Assembly (NCBI GenBank): GCA_041890515.1
Contig: JASDWX010000016.1
Location: forward strand, 1 to 64,000
Source: Colwellia_A sp041890515
Lineage (GTDB): Bacteria > Pseudomonadota > Gammaproteobacteria > Enterobacterales > Alteromonadaceae
Direction of reading: 5' to 3'
Length of the DNA stretch: 64,000 bases
Shown here: positions 31,741 to 40,673 of the stretch, one piece after another
Layout: each line of letters starts with the position of its first letter
Position numbering within the stretch: the stretch's first letter is position 1
Notes under the pieces: model-generated
What the model was told of the DNA's origin: nothing
Database searches by the model: none
Seen by the model: the letters and a program-made list of their open reading frames with translations, nothing else
Translations under genes and position numbers: made by a program

Positions 31741-33843
31741 ATGCAGTTAGCAGCCACCTTTGAACGTTTAAAAAAGAATAAGCTAAACCTATTTTCTGGT
31801 TTAGGTACGCCGTTACTTATCATGGCGGCTCTGGGCATGGTTATTCTACCGATGCCTGCTTTTTTACTCGATATACTTTTTTCTTTTAATATCGCCTTAT
31901 CCTTAGTGGTATTACTGATTACTGTTTATACCCTAAAGCCACTTGAGTTTGGCTCCTTTCCCGCGGTGTTGTTAATAGCGACTATTTTACGTTTAGCGCT
32001 AAACGTTGCGAGTACGCGAGTCGTACTGCTAGAAGGGCATGAAGGTCCTGATGCGGCAGGTAAAGTGATTGAAGCCTTTGGCTCGGTAGTTATTGGCGGT
32101 AACTATGCCGTAGGTTTAGTGGTATTTATAATATTGATCATAATTAACTTTGTTGTTGTTACTAAAGGTGCAGGAAGAATTGCTGAAGTAACAGCCCGTT
32201 TTACTTTAGATGCTATGCCGGGTAAACAAATGGCAATAGATGCAGATCTCAATGCAGGCTTTATTACCGCCGATCAAGCCAGAGAGCGCCGTATTGAAGT
32301 CACCAGTGAAGCTGATTTTTATGGTTCGATGGATGGTGCGAGTAAATTTGTAAAAGGTGATGCGGTTGCTGGAATATTAATTTTATTGATTAATATTATC
32401 GGTGGACTCGTTATAGGTATGGTTCAACATGATTTAAATTTTGATAGTGCAGTTGAAATATATACGCTATTAACGATTGGTGATGGTCTTGTCGCTCAGA
32501 TACCGGGCCTCCTATTGTCAGTGGGTACAGCGATTGTTGTTACTCGCCAAAATACCTCGCAAGATATGGGAGAGCAGGTCAGCAGTCAGTTAGGTCAAGA
32601 GCGTTCATTGTATATCGCTGCCGGCGTTATGTTCGTTATGGGAATTATTCCAGGCATGCCTCATTTTGCTTTTTTATTCTTTGCTTTCATGATTTCAGGA
32701 ACAGCCTTCATTAGCGGTAAACATAAAATAGCCAAAGAGAAAGAATTAGCAGATAAGTCAGAAGCTGCCTTGGTTGAAACCGAACAACAAGAAGCGGAAG
32801 TTAAAGATTTAGGTTGGGATGATGTAAACCATGTCGATGTTATTGGCTTGGAGATTGGTTATCGATTAATACCGCTTGTAGATAAGTCTCAAGGTGGAGA
32901 ATTACTCAATCGTATCAAAGGTGTACGTAAAAAACTATCTCAAGAGTTTGGCTTTTTGGTGCCCGCGGTACACATTCGCGACAATCTTGATTTAGATCCA
33001 AATATCTATCAAATATCATTAATGGGCGTCACTATTGGTGAAGCTGAGATCCGTCATGATCATGACCTGGCGATTAATCCTGGGCAAGTTTTTGGAAAGT
33101 TAGATGGAGTCGCTACAAAAGATCCTGCTTTTGGATTAGAAGCTGTATGGATAAAACAAGCACAGCGTGAACACGCGCAATCCCTAGGTTACACCGTAGT
33201 CGATGCATCAACTGTTCTAGCTACACATCTAAGTCAGATATTAACAAACAATGCCGCACAACTGCTTGGTCATGAAGAAGTGCAAAACCTACTTGATATG
33301 TTAGGGAAAAACTACCCTAAATTAATTGAGGGCTTGATCCCCGATGTTTTAACCCTTGGAACACTCGTTAAAGTATTACAAAATTTAATGAATGAAGGTG
33401 TTGCTGTTCGTGATATGCGCAGCATTATTCAAACACTTGTTGAATATGGCCCTAAATCTCAGGACCCAGAAATTTTAACGGCTGCTGTGCGCATAACACT
33501 TCGTAAATTCATTGTACAAGAGTTGGTTGGCCCTGTTACCGAAGTACCTGTCATAACATTGGCGCCAGAGTTGGAACAGATGTTGCACCAGTCTATGCAA
33601 ATGGCTGGAGACGATGGCGCAGGCATTGAACCGGGTTTAGCAGAAAGACTACAAAAATCATTGACTGACGGTGCTCAACAACAAGAAATGGCGGGTGATA
33701 CGCCGATATTGTTAACCTCAGGAATTTTACGAGCAGTACTTGCTAAATTTGTTAAATATACTATTCCAGGTTTACGTGTGATTTCTTACCAAGAAATCCC
33801 TGACGATAAGCAGATAAAAATAGTGAGCGCCATTGGTCAATAA
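31741..33843 (+). CDS. flhA: flagellar export gate protein FlhA
   Basis: Largest export-gate component, 700 residues. Eight membrane helices lie in the first 330 residues, with the FHIPEP-family region (LRLALNVASTRVVLLEGHEG, DAMPGKQMAIDADLNAGFI). A linker leads to the large cytoplasmic domain that receives chaperone-substrate complexes. It starts the flhA-flhF-flhG-fliA run. No strong Shine-Dalgarno is visible before the ATG, only AGAGTAAA. Confidence 0.96.
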   Translation: MQLAATFERLKKNKLNLFSGLGTPLLIMAALGMVILPMPAFLLDILFSFNIALSLVVLLITVYTLKPLEFGSFPAVLLIATILRLALNVASTRVVLLEGHEGPDAAGKVIEAFGSVVIGGNYAVGLVVFIILIIINFVVVTKGAGRIAEVTARFTLDAMPGKQMAIDADLNAGFITADQARERRIEVTSEADFYGSMDGASKFVKGDAVAGILILLINIIGGLVIGMVQHDLNFDSAVEIYTLLTIGDGLVAQIPGLLLSVGTAIVVTRQNTSQDMGEQVSSQLGQERSLYIAAGVMFVMGIIPGMPHFAFLFFAFMISGTAFISGKHKIAKEKELADKSEAALVETEQQEAEVKDLGWDDVNHVDVIGLEIGYRLIPLVDKSQGGELLNRIKGVRKKLSQEFGFLVPAVHIRDNLDLDPNIYQISLMGVTIGEAEIRHDHDLAINPGQVFGKLDGVATKDPAFGLEAVWIKQAQREHAQSLGYTVVDASTVLATHLSQILTNNAAQLLGHEEVQNLLDMLGKNYPKLIEGLIPDVLTLGTLVKVLQNLMNEGVAVRDMRSIIQTLVEYGPKSQDPEILTAAVRITLRKFIVQELVGPVTEVPVITLAPELEQMLHQSMQMAGDDGAGIEPGLAERLQKSLTDGAQQQEMAGDTPILLTSGILRAVLAKFVKYTIPGLRVISYQEIPDDKQIKIVSAIGQ

Positions 33844-33930
33844 TTACGATGTACGTAGTTCGCAGCAGAAAATATCGGTCGTTCAATAGCATGGTAATAA
33901 ACGGCGATTGCAGTTGATAAGGGGTTAGTT

Positions 33931-35508
33931 TTGAAAATAAAACGTTTTGTAGCAAAAGATATGAAAAGTGCTTTGGCAAAAATCAAAGAAGAGTTAGGTT
34001 CTGACGCTGTTATCATGTCAAATAAACGTGTAGCTGAAGGTGTTGAATTAATGGCTGCGGTTGACAATAACGTAGAAATTAATGAGACAAAAAAACCAAC
34101 GCGTACTCCAAATTCCTCTGAAAAAAGAACCGTTGCTGAACCAAGTGAAAGGCTGGCCCGTTCGATTAAAAATGATGTTGTTAATATTGGAAACAATAAC
34201 CCATTAATGAATTCATCCGCTCAAAATAGTATGAGTGGAGAAAGTGCAGCTATACCATCAGATAGTTTAGCGGCATTGTTAAATCGTCAAGTTCAGCACT
34301 CTCCAGCAAAAAATAGACCCGGTGTTAATCAAGCCAAACATGATAAAATTGCACAAGCGGCTGCAAAATTAGCGCAAAATAATACGAATAATTCCGAGCA
34401 AGTGCCTGTTTCAATTCCGTCAAATGATATAGAGCAACAATTTAAAAGTTTTACTGATCGCCTAGAACAAAATAGTGATCATACAACAAACCATTATCAG
34501 GACACTTCTCAGAGCCAACAACAGTCAACAGCGCCAGAAATTAATTCAATCAATACACAAAATGTAAATAATGACGATTTAGAAAAAATGAAACATGAAA
34601 TGTCTTCTATTCGTGAATTATTAGAGCACCAAGTCTCTGGTCTAATGTGGCAGGATATGGCGCAAAAGGATCCCTCTCGTGCAATGCTGGTAAACCGTTT
34701 AATGTCTTTGGGCATGAATGAACAAGTTTCAGATCAAATTGCGGGTTATATCCCTGCACAAAAAAATGATCAAGATACATGGGCATTAGCGAAAAAATTT
34801 ATAGGCCAACAAATTAACACGACTAACAATGATATTATCCATCGCGGCGGCGTGGTGTCATTAGTTGGACCAACAGGTGTTGGGAAAACAACAACCGTTG
34901 CAAAATTAGCGGCGAGGTTCGCACAAATTAATGGTTCAGACCAAGTCGTGATGATTTCTACTGATAACTATCGTATTGCTGGTTTTGAGCAATTAGCAAC
35001 GTATGGACGTATTATTGGTTGTGAAGTCAAACTAGCAACAGATGCAAAATCGTTAGATCTTCTGTTACAACAGTTTTCAAAAAAGAAACTCATCCTTATT
35101 GATACAGCAGGTATGGGGCAACGAGATATGCGTTTAGCTAAACACTTAACAACGTTAGTTTCAAATGCACGTGTAAGAATTCGTAATTATTTAGTGCTAG
35201 CAGCTAATACTCAACAACGTGTTATGCAAGAAAATGTAGAACGCTTTAAAAAAGTACCATTAGCGGGTTGTATATATACAAAAATTGACGAAAGTCTAAG
35301 TATTGGTGAAATAATATCAACATCAATTCAAAATGGCTTAGCAATAGGTTACCTTACAGATGGGCAAAGAGTTCCAGAAGATATTAAAGTTGCAAATGCT
35401 GAAAAACTGGTTACGCTAGCAGATAAAATGACAGCCAAAAATCAAACCAATAATCCGATAAATTGGCGAATTGCACCAACAACAGTAAATACCGCTGTAT
35501 TCCCATAA
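33931..35508 (+). CDS. flhF: flagellar biosynthesis GTPase FlhF
   Basis: SRP-type GTPase that places the flagellum at the pole, 525 residues. The start is TTG 33931, which gives MKIKRFVAKDMKSALAKIKEELG, the standard FlhF N-terminus, 6 bases after AAGGGG (33919-33924). A long variable linker (about 55-225, Asn/Gln/Ser-rich) joins the N-terminal domain to the NG GTPase domain. G motifs there include VGPTGVGKTTTVAKLA (about 310-325), DTAGMGQRD and TKIDES. It is encoded next to its antagonist FlhG. Confidence 0.95.
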   Translation: MKIKRFVAKDMKSALAKIKEELGSDAVIMSNKRVAEGVELMAAVDNNVEINETKKPTRTPNSSEKRTVAEPSERLARSIKNDVVNIGNNNPLMNSSAQNSMSGESAAIPSDSLAALLNRQVQHSPAKNRPGVNQAKHDKIAQAAAKLAQNNTNNSEQVPVSIPSNDIEQQFKSFTDRLEQNSDHTTNHYQDTSQSQQQSTAPEINSINTQNVNNDDLEKMKHEMSSIRELLEHQVSGLMWQDMAQKDPSRAMLVNRLMSLGMNEQVSDQIAGYIPAQKNDQDTWALAKKFIGQQINTTNNDIIHRGGVVSLVGPTGVGKTTTVAKLAARFAQINGSDQVVMISTDNYRIAGFEQLATYGRIIGCEVKLATDAKSLDLLLQQFSKKKLILIDTAGMGQRDMRLAKHLTTLVSNARVRIRNYLVLAANTQQRVMQENVERFKKVPLAGCIYTKIDESLSIGEIISTSIQNGLAIGYLTDGQRVPEDIKVANAEKLVTLADKMTAKNQTNNPINWRIAPTTVNTAVFP

Positions 35509-35532
35509 TTTGTGCAAAGATCTGAACTTTAA

Positions 35533-35567
35533 ACCTATAAAAACATGCAGATTTTATGTTTATAGGT
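35533..35567. promoter_or_regulatory. hairpin between flhF and flhG
   Basis: ACCTATAAA pairs with TTTATAGGT (9 bp), followed after a two-base bulge by CAT/ATG. No T-tract follows. It may tune flhG relative to flhF; function is unproven. Confidence 0.5.
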
Positions 35568-35620
35568 ATATACTGAATTTAATTGATAGATTTTCGTAAG
35601 AAAGCAGAGAAATACGATAA

Positions 35621-36463
35621 ATGAATGATCAAGCAAGTGGCTTAAGAAAAATGCAAAATTCTGAACAAATAAAAGTCATCGCGGTATCTGGAGGTAAAGG
35701 CGGAGTAGGTAAAACGAATGTTTCGCTTAATACGGCTATCGCTTTAGGTCAACTAGGAAAAAGAGTCTTAGTGTTAGATGCCGATTTAGGTCTAGCAAAC
35801 GTTGATGTTATGCTCGGTTTACGGGTTAAACGTAATCTTTCTCATGTACTTTCAGGAGAATGCGAATTAGACGATATTATCGTTGAAGGTCCTGCGGGTA
35901 TCAATGTTATTCCTGCTACGTCAGGTACACAGTCAATGGTAGATTTAACACCTGCCGAACATGCAGGGTTAATCCGCGCTTTTAGTGATATGGATACTAA
36001 GTTCGATGTATTGATTGTTGACACGGCTGCTGGTATTTCTGACATGGTATTAAGTTTCTGCCGAGCATCACAAGATGTTATGTTAGTCGTTTGTGATGAA
36101 CCAACCTCAATTACTGATTGTTATGCTTTAATGAAACTATTAAGTCGAGATCATGGTGTATTTAAATTTAAAGTTGTTGCCAATATGGTTCGTAGTCCAA
36201 AAGAAGGCCAGCAACTATTTGGTAAACTTGCCAAAGTTTCAGACCGATTCTTGGATGTGGCGTTAGAACTTGTTGCGGTAATACCTTTTGATGAAAATAT
36301 CAGGAAATCAGTAAGAAAACAACAAGCCATTGTTGAAGCTTATCCAAAATCACCCGCTTCCATTGCTATTAAATCTCTTGCAGATAATCTCATTAGATGG
36401 CCGGTTCCTAAACAGCCTTCAGGGCATTTAGAGTTTTTTATTGAGCAACTGTTAGATCAATAA
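35621..36463 (+). CDS. flhG: MinD-like ATPase FlhG (FleN), flagellar number regulator
   Basis: ParA/MinD-family ATPase of 280 residues that limits flagellar number by restraining FlhF and FlrA/FleQ. The deviant Walker A is SGGKGGVGKTNVSLN (about 24-38). Further motifs are VLDADLGLANVDVMLGL and IVDTAAGISDMVLSF. The N-terminal ASGLRKM resembles the FlhF-activating DQAxxLR peptide of FlhG proteins. It sits between flhF and fliA, the conserved polar-flagellum order. A 112-base gap with a hairpin precedes it. Confidence 0.95.
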   Translation: MNDQASGLRKMQNSEQIKVIAVSGGKGGVGKTNVSLNTAIALGQLGKRVLVLDADLGLANVDVMLGLRVKRNLSHVLSGECELDDIIVEGPAGINVIPATSGTQSMVDLTPAEHAGLIRAFSDMDTKFDVLIVDTAAGISDMVLSFCRASQDVMLVVCDEPTSITDCYALMKLLSRDHGVFKFKVVANMVRSPKEGQQLFGKLAKVSDRFLDVALELVAVIPFDENIRKSVRKQQAIVEAYPKSPASIAIKSLADNLIRWPVPKQPSGHLEFFIEQLLDQ

Positions 36464-36539
36464 AAACAATTAGACACTAGCTAAGAGTATTTCATTGCAA
36501 GAGCTTAATTTTCACATAATCATTAACGAGTGAGCGATA

Positions 36540-37259
36540 GTGGTAAAACCAAATGCTTACAGTATTCAAACTGATAAAACTGCAATAATCTCGCAGCACA
36601 CAGTTTTAGTTAAAAGAATTGCTTATCACTTATTAGCAAGATTGCCTGCTAGTGTACAGGTAGATGATCTTATTCAATCAGGAATGATTGGCCTCCTTGA
36701 AGCATCTACTAATTTTGATCACAGCAAAGGGGCCAGTTTTGAAACCTTTGCTGGCATTCGTATTCGTGGTGCTATGCTTGATGAAATACGTCGTGGAGAC
36801 TGGACTCCCCGTTCAGTTCATAAAAATAGTCGTATGGTAACTGAAGCGATAAAAGTGCTTGAAGCAAATTTAGGTCGAGATGTAACTGATATTGAAGTCG
36901 CTGAAAAACTTGATATTTCGTTAAATGACTACCATCATATCCTTAGTGAGGTAAGTACGGGTAAAATAATCGGTATAGAAGATCTTAGTGTTAGTGAAGA
37001 CTCTTTATCAAAGTTGGAAGATGTTAATAATAACGATCCCTATGATAATATTGAAAAAATAGTTTTTAAAAAATCGTTATCAGAGTGCATTTCCACTTTA
37101 CCCGAACGCGAAGCTCTAGTACTGTCACTATATTACGATGAAGAGTTGAATCTTCGAGAAATTGGTCAAGTGCTTGATGTCAGTGAGTCGCGTGTTAGCC
37201 AAATTCATAGTCAAGCAATGCATCGATTAAAAGGACGAATGCATTCTTGGCAAAGTTAA
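36540..37259 (+). CDS. fliA: RNA polymerase sigma-28 factor FliA
   Basis: Flagellar sigma factor for late genes such as flagellins and chemotaxis genes, 239 residues, with a GTG start. Region 2 (LIQSGMIGLLEASTNFDHSKGASFETFAGIRIRGAMLDEIRRGDW, about 41-85), region 3 and region 4 (LNLREIGQVLDVSESRVSQIHSQAMHRLKGRM near the C-terminus) are all present. The candidate sigma-28 site at 923-951 would be one target. No flgM (anti-sigma factor) is in this window. cheY follows after about 60 bases. Confidence 0.96.
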   Translation: MVKPNAYSIQTDKTAIISQHTVLVKRIAYHLLARLPASVQVDDLIQSGMIGLLEASTNFDHSKGASFETFAGIRIRGAMLDEIRRGDWTPRSVHKNSRMVTEAIKVLEANLGRDVTDIEVAEKLDISLNDYHHILSEVSTGKIIGIEDLSVSEDSLSKLEDVNNNDPYDNIEKIVFKKSLSECISTLPEREALVLSLYYDEELNLREIGQVLDVSESRVSQIHSQAMHRLKGRMHSWQS

Positions 37260-37319
37260 GTAAAGTAAGTAGAATATAAATATAATTCGAATTTTAAAAT
37301 GTTCTCACCGGAGAGTGCC

Positions 37320-37703
37320 TTGGATAAAAATATGAAAGTTCTTGTTGTTGATGATTTTTCAACCATGAGACGTATCGTGAAAAACTTGTTACGAGATTTA
37401 GGCTTTACTAACATTTCTGAAGCAGATGATGGCAGTACAGCTTTACCAATGTTAAAAGAAGGTTCTTTTGATTTTGTTGTAACTGATTGGAATATGCCTG
37501 GTATGCAAGGTATTGATTTGCTGAAAGCAATTCGTGCTGACGCAAATTTATCTCATATTCCTGTATTACTCATCACAGCCGAAGCAAAGAAAGAACAAAT
37601 TGTTATGGCAGCTCAAGCTGGCGTGAATGGTTATATTGTTAAACCCTTCACAGCAGCAACGTTAAACGCTAAATTAGATAAAATATTTGAACGTTTAGGT
37701 TAA
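37320..37703 (+). CDS. cheY: chemotaxis response regulator CheY
   Basis: Single-domain receiver that binds FliM when phosphorylated and reverses rotation. I start it at TTG 37320, giving MDKNMKVLVVDDFSTMRR and 127 residues, the family length, because GGAG at 37310-37313 is 6 bases before it. An in-frame ATG at 37299 upstream of that site and one at 37332 are the alternatives. Acidic pair Asp11/Asp12, phospho-acceptor Asp56 and the VKPF lysine are intact. It is followed by cheZ after 35 bases. Confidence 0.93.
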   Translation: MDKNMKVLVVDDFSTMRRIVKNLLRDLGFTNISEADDGSTALPMLKEGSFDFVVTDWNMPGMQGIDLLKAIRADANLSHIPVLLITAEAKKEQIVMAAQAGVNGYIVKPFTAATLNAKLDKIFERLG

Positions 37704-37738
37704 TTATTTAGTTATTAATCTATACGTGAGGTTATTGC

Positions 37739-38482
37739 ATGAGTGTTGATACAGGTGGGCATGTTTCTCTGGAAGAAGCAAAATTGCTGGTTGAATATTT
37801 AGAAACGGGCCAACAAGAAAAGGCAGATGAATTAATTGAAGAAATTCAAAATCCAATTAACTCTGAGTTGTTTGCAGAAATAGGTAAGCTAACACGCCAG
37901 TTACATGATTCGTTAAATAATTTTCAATTAGACTCTCGGTTGAATGATTTAGCGACAGCTGATATACCCGATGCGCAAGAGCGTCTAAACTATGTTATTA
38001 CGCGCACGGAAGAAGCAGCAAATAAAACAATGGATGCAGTTGAATCTATTTTTCCTGTTGTTGACACCATACAAAAACAAATAAAAGCAGTTAACCCGTT
38101 ATGGCAGAAATTGATGCATAACAAGTTGGATTTACCTGAATTTAAAAGCTTATGTATCGATATAGATATACTGTTAAAAACGACAGACAAAGAATCAGTG
38201 CGTATGCATGATTTAATGACGGATGTTTTGATGGCACAAGATTTTCAAGATTTAACCGGACAAGTTATTCGTAAAGTTATTGATCTAGTTCGTGAGGTAG
38301 AAGATAGCTTAATTGGTATGCTAACCGCTTTTGGTCTTTCGTCTGAAGGTAGTTCAGAGCCAAGTAAACCCAAAGTAGGTGATAACTTAGTTGAAGGTCC
38401 GATCGTTAATGCAACGCAACGTGATGATGTTGTCGCTGATCAAGATGATGTTGATGACCTTTTATCAAGTTTAGGATTTTAA
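37739..38482 (+). CDS. cheZ: protein phosphatase CheZ
   Basis: Dephosphorylates CheY-P, 247 residues. A long helical hairpin spans about 55-190, with the active-site region MAQDFQDLTGQVIRKVIDLV (Asp/Gln catalytic pair). A flexible linker leads to the C-terminal CheY-binding peptide DDVDDLLSSLGF. Between cheY and cheA, as in other gammaproteobacteria. GAGG precedes the ATG. Confidence 0.94.
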   Translation: MSVDTGGHVSLEEAKLLVEYLETGQQEKADELIEEIQNPINSELFAEIGKLTRQLHDSLNNFQLDSRLNDLATADIPDAQERLNYVITRTEEAANKTMDAVESIFPVVDTIQKQIKAVNPLWQKLMHNKLDLPEFKSLCIDIDILLKTTDKESVRMHDLMTDVLMAQDFQDLTGQVIRKVIDLVREVEDSLIGMLTAFGLSSEGSSEPSKPKVGDNLVEGPIVNATQRDDVVADQDDVDDLLSSLGF

Positions 38483-38495
38483 TAGGAGTTGCTGG

Positions 38496-40607
38496 ATGTC
38501 ATTTGAGCAAGATGAAGAGATTCTTCAGGATTTTTTAATTGAAGCTGGGGAAATACTTGAAACACTTTCGGAACAACTTGTTGAGCTTGAGAACGACCCT
38601 GATAATGCCGAATTATTAAATGCTATTTTTAGAGGTTTTCACACTGTAAAAGGTGGAGCAGGATTTTTAGCGTTGCATAATTTAGTTGATGTTTGTCATG
38701 GAGCGGAAAATATTTTCGATCTATTACGTACAAACCAGCGAAGTGTAAATGCAAGTTTAATGGATGTTATTTTACAAGCACTCGATGTTATCAACGAGAT
38801 GTTTGTACGAGTCCAAAATGGTGAGAAGCTTAATAAAGCTGATGCTACATTACTTGCAGAATTGCAACGTTTGAGTCAACCAGAAGGCAAAGAAGAAACT
38901 CCTGAACCTGTTGCTGTTGAAGTGGTAGCAGTGACTGGAAGTACAGACACGACATCGAATGACGAAATGTCAGAAGATGAATTTGAACGTCTTCTCGATG
39001 AACTCCATGGCGGTGGAACTGCTTCGGCTCCTGCGCCTGTAGAAAATGCTGATATAACATCTTCAGACAGCAATGATATTTCAGATGACGAATTTGAATC
39101 GTTACTCGATGAACTTCATGGACAAGGTGCATTTTCTCCTGAAATCGCCTCTAGTACCAACAGCCATACAACGCATTCTATTAGTTCATCATCTGATGAT
39201 ATAAGTGACGATGATTTCGAAGCCTTACTTGACGAATTACATGGTCAAGGGCAAGCGCCAAAGTTAACCACGACCCCTTTAGCAACATCAGTTCCCAAAG
39301 CTAAAGCACCTGCTCCAGTTCAACCTGTGGCTAAAGCTCCTGCTCAACCTGCAGCTAAAGCAAAAGCACCTGTAAAAGCGCCTGAGAAAGAAAAAGCCCC
39401 CGCTAAAGCAATGCAGGGTGAAACCACTGTTAGAGTTGATACTAAACGTTTAGATCAGATCATGAATATGGTAGGTGAACTCGTCTTAGTCAGAAATCGC
39501 TTATCAAGTTTAGGTTTGACAAAAGATGATGAAGATTTAACCAAAGCTGTTTCTAACCTTGATGCCGTAACTACTGACTTGCAAGGTGCGGTGATGAAAA
39601 CCCGTATGCAACCGATAAAAAAAGTCTTTGGACGTTTTCCTCGTGTTGTTCGTGATTTAGCGCGAAGTTTAGATAAAGAAATTAAATTGGTACTTGAAGG
39701 TGAAGAAACTGATTTAGATAAAAACTTAGTTGAGGCGTTGGCAGATCCCTTAGTACATTTAGTGAGAAACTCAGTTGATCATGGCATTGAAACGCCTGAT
39801 AAACGTGAATCTATGGGTAAACCAAGGGAAGGTACCGTATTACTTTCTGCCTCACAAGAAGGTGACCATATTTTACTAACCATCAAAGATGATGGTGCAG
39901 GTATGAATGCAGAAAAATTAAAAGAAATTGCTATTGAACGTGGTGTTCTTGACGCTGATTCAGCGGCGAGAATGTCAGACAAAGAAGCTTTTAGTTTAAT
40001 TTTTGCACCTGGGTTTTCTACAAAAACAGAAATATCAGAAGTTTCAGGACGCGGCGTTGGTATGGACGTTGTAAAAACCAAAATAACGCAGCTAAATGGT
40101 ACAGTAAGCATCGACTCTGAAATCGGCGTTGGCACTGTATTAGAGATTAAAGTACCGTTAACCTTAGCTATTTTACCTACACTGATGGTCGTTGTAGGAA
40201 AGCAAACATTCGCTTTACCATTAGCAGGTGTTAATGAAATATTCCATCTTGATTTAACAACAACTAACCTTGTTGATGGGCAATTAACAATAATTGTACG
40301 TGAAAAAGCGATCCCGCTTTTTTACTTGGACCAATGGTTAGTGCGTAATTATGTAGAGAAGAAAAGAGAAAAAGGACACGTTGTTATAGTCCAATTAGGT
40401 AATCAGCAAATAGGTTTCGTTGTTGATAGCTTGATAGGTCAGGAAGAAGTTGTCATTAAGCCGCTTGACCGTCTATTACATGGTACTCCAGGCATGGCTG
40501 GTGCAACGATCACTAGCGATGGTGGTATTGCGTTAATTATTGATGTAGCTAATATGCTTAAATTTTACACAAAAAAATCTTTTGCTAATAAAAAATTACG
40601 GTCTTAA
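38496..40607 (+). CDS. cheA: chemotaxis histidine kinase CheA
   Basis: Receptor-coupled kinase that phosphorylates CheY and CheB, 703 residues. The Hpt domain (1-105) has phospho-His49 in FHTVKGGAGF. No normal P2 domain is evident. Instead residues 155-255 carry three copies of the motif S-[ED]-D-[ED]-F-E-x-LL-DELHG (159-173, 196-210, 237-251), followed by an Ala/Pro/Lys linker (265-305). Dimerisation (about 308-375), ATPase (NSVDHGIETPDKR, DDGAGM, GRGVGMDVV) and CheW-like regulatory domains follow. AGGAG lies in the cheZ-cheA gap. A terminator-like hairpin follows the gene. Confidence 0.96.
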   Translation: MSFEQDEEILQDFLIEAGEILETLSEQLVELENDPDNAELLNAIFRGFHTVKGGAGFLALHNLVDVCHGAENIFDLLRTNQRSVNASLMDVILQALDVINEMFVRVQNGEKLNKADATLLAELQRLSQPEGKEETPEPVAVEVVAVTGSTDTTSNDEMSEDEFERLLDELHGGGTASAPAPVENADITSSDSNDISDDEFESLLDELHGQGAFSPEIASSTNSHTTHSISSSSDDISDDDFEALLDELHGQGQAPKLTTTPLATSVPKAKAPAPVQPVAKAPAQPAAKAKAPVKAPEKEKAPAKAMQGETTVRVDTKRLDQIMNMVGELVLVRNRLSSLGLTKDDEDLTKAVSNLDAVTTDLQGAVMKTRMQPIKKVFGRFPRVVRDLARSLDKEIKLVLEGEETDLDKNLVEALADPLVHLVRNSVDHGIETPDKRESMGKPREGTVLLSASQEGDHILLTIKDDGAGMNAEKLKEIAIERGVLDADSAARMSDKEAFSLIFAPGFSTKTEISEVSGRGVGMDVVKTKITQLNGTVSIDSEIGVGTVLEIKVPLTLAILPTLMVVVGKQTFALPLAGVNEIFHLDLTTTNLVDGQLTIIVREKAIPLFYLDQWLVRNYVEKKREKGHVVIVQLGNQQIGFVVDSLIGQEEVVIKPLDRLLHGTPGMAGATITSDGGIALIIDVANMLKFYTKKSFANKKLRS

Positions 40608-40615
40608 CGTATAAT

Positions 40616-40646
40616 AAAGCCCTATGAAGTATTCGTAGGGCTTTTT
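40616..40646 (+). terminator. terminator-like hairpin between cheA and cheB
   Basis: AAAGCCCTA / TAGGGCTTT stem (9 bp, 11-base loop) followed by a T run to 40646. It stands 8 bases after the cheA stop, inside an otherwise continuous operon, so it probably reduces rather than ends expression of cheB and later genes. Confidence 0.75.
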
Positions 40647-40673
40647 AAATTCATAAAACAAAAGAGATAATAA

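Noticed and set aside
38845..39132. Minus-strand open frames in the cheA linker
   Set aside because: They arise from the repetitive acidic motif read backwards; the sense protein is clearly CheA.
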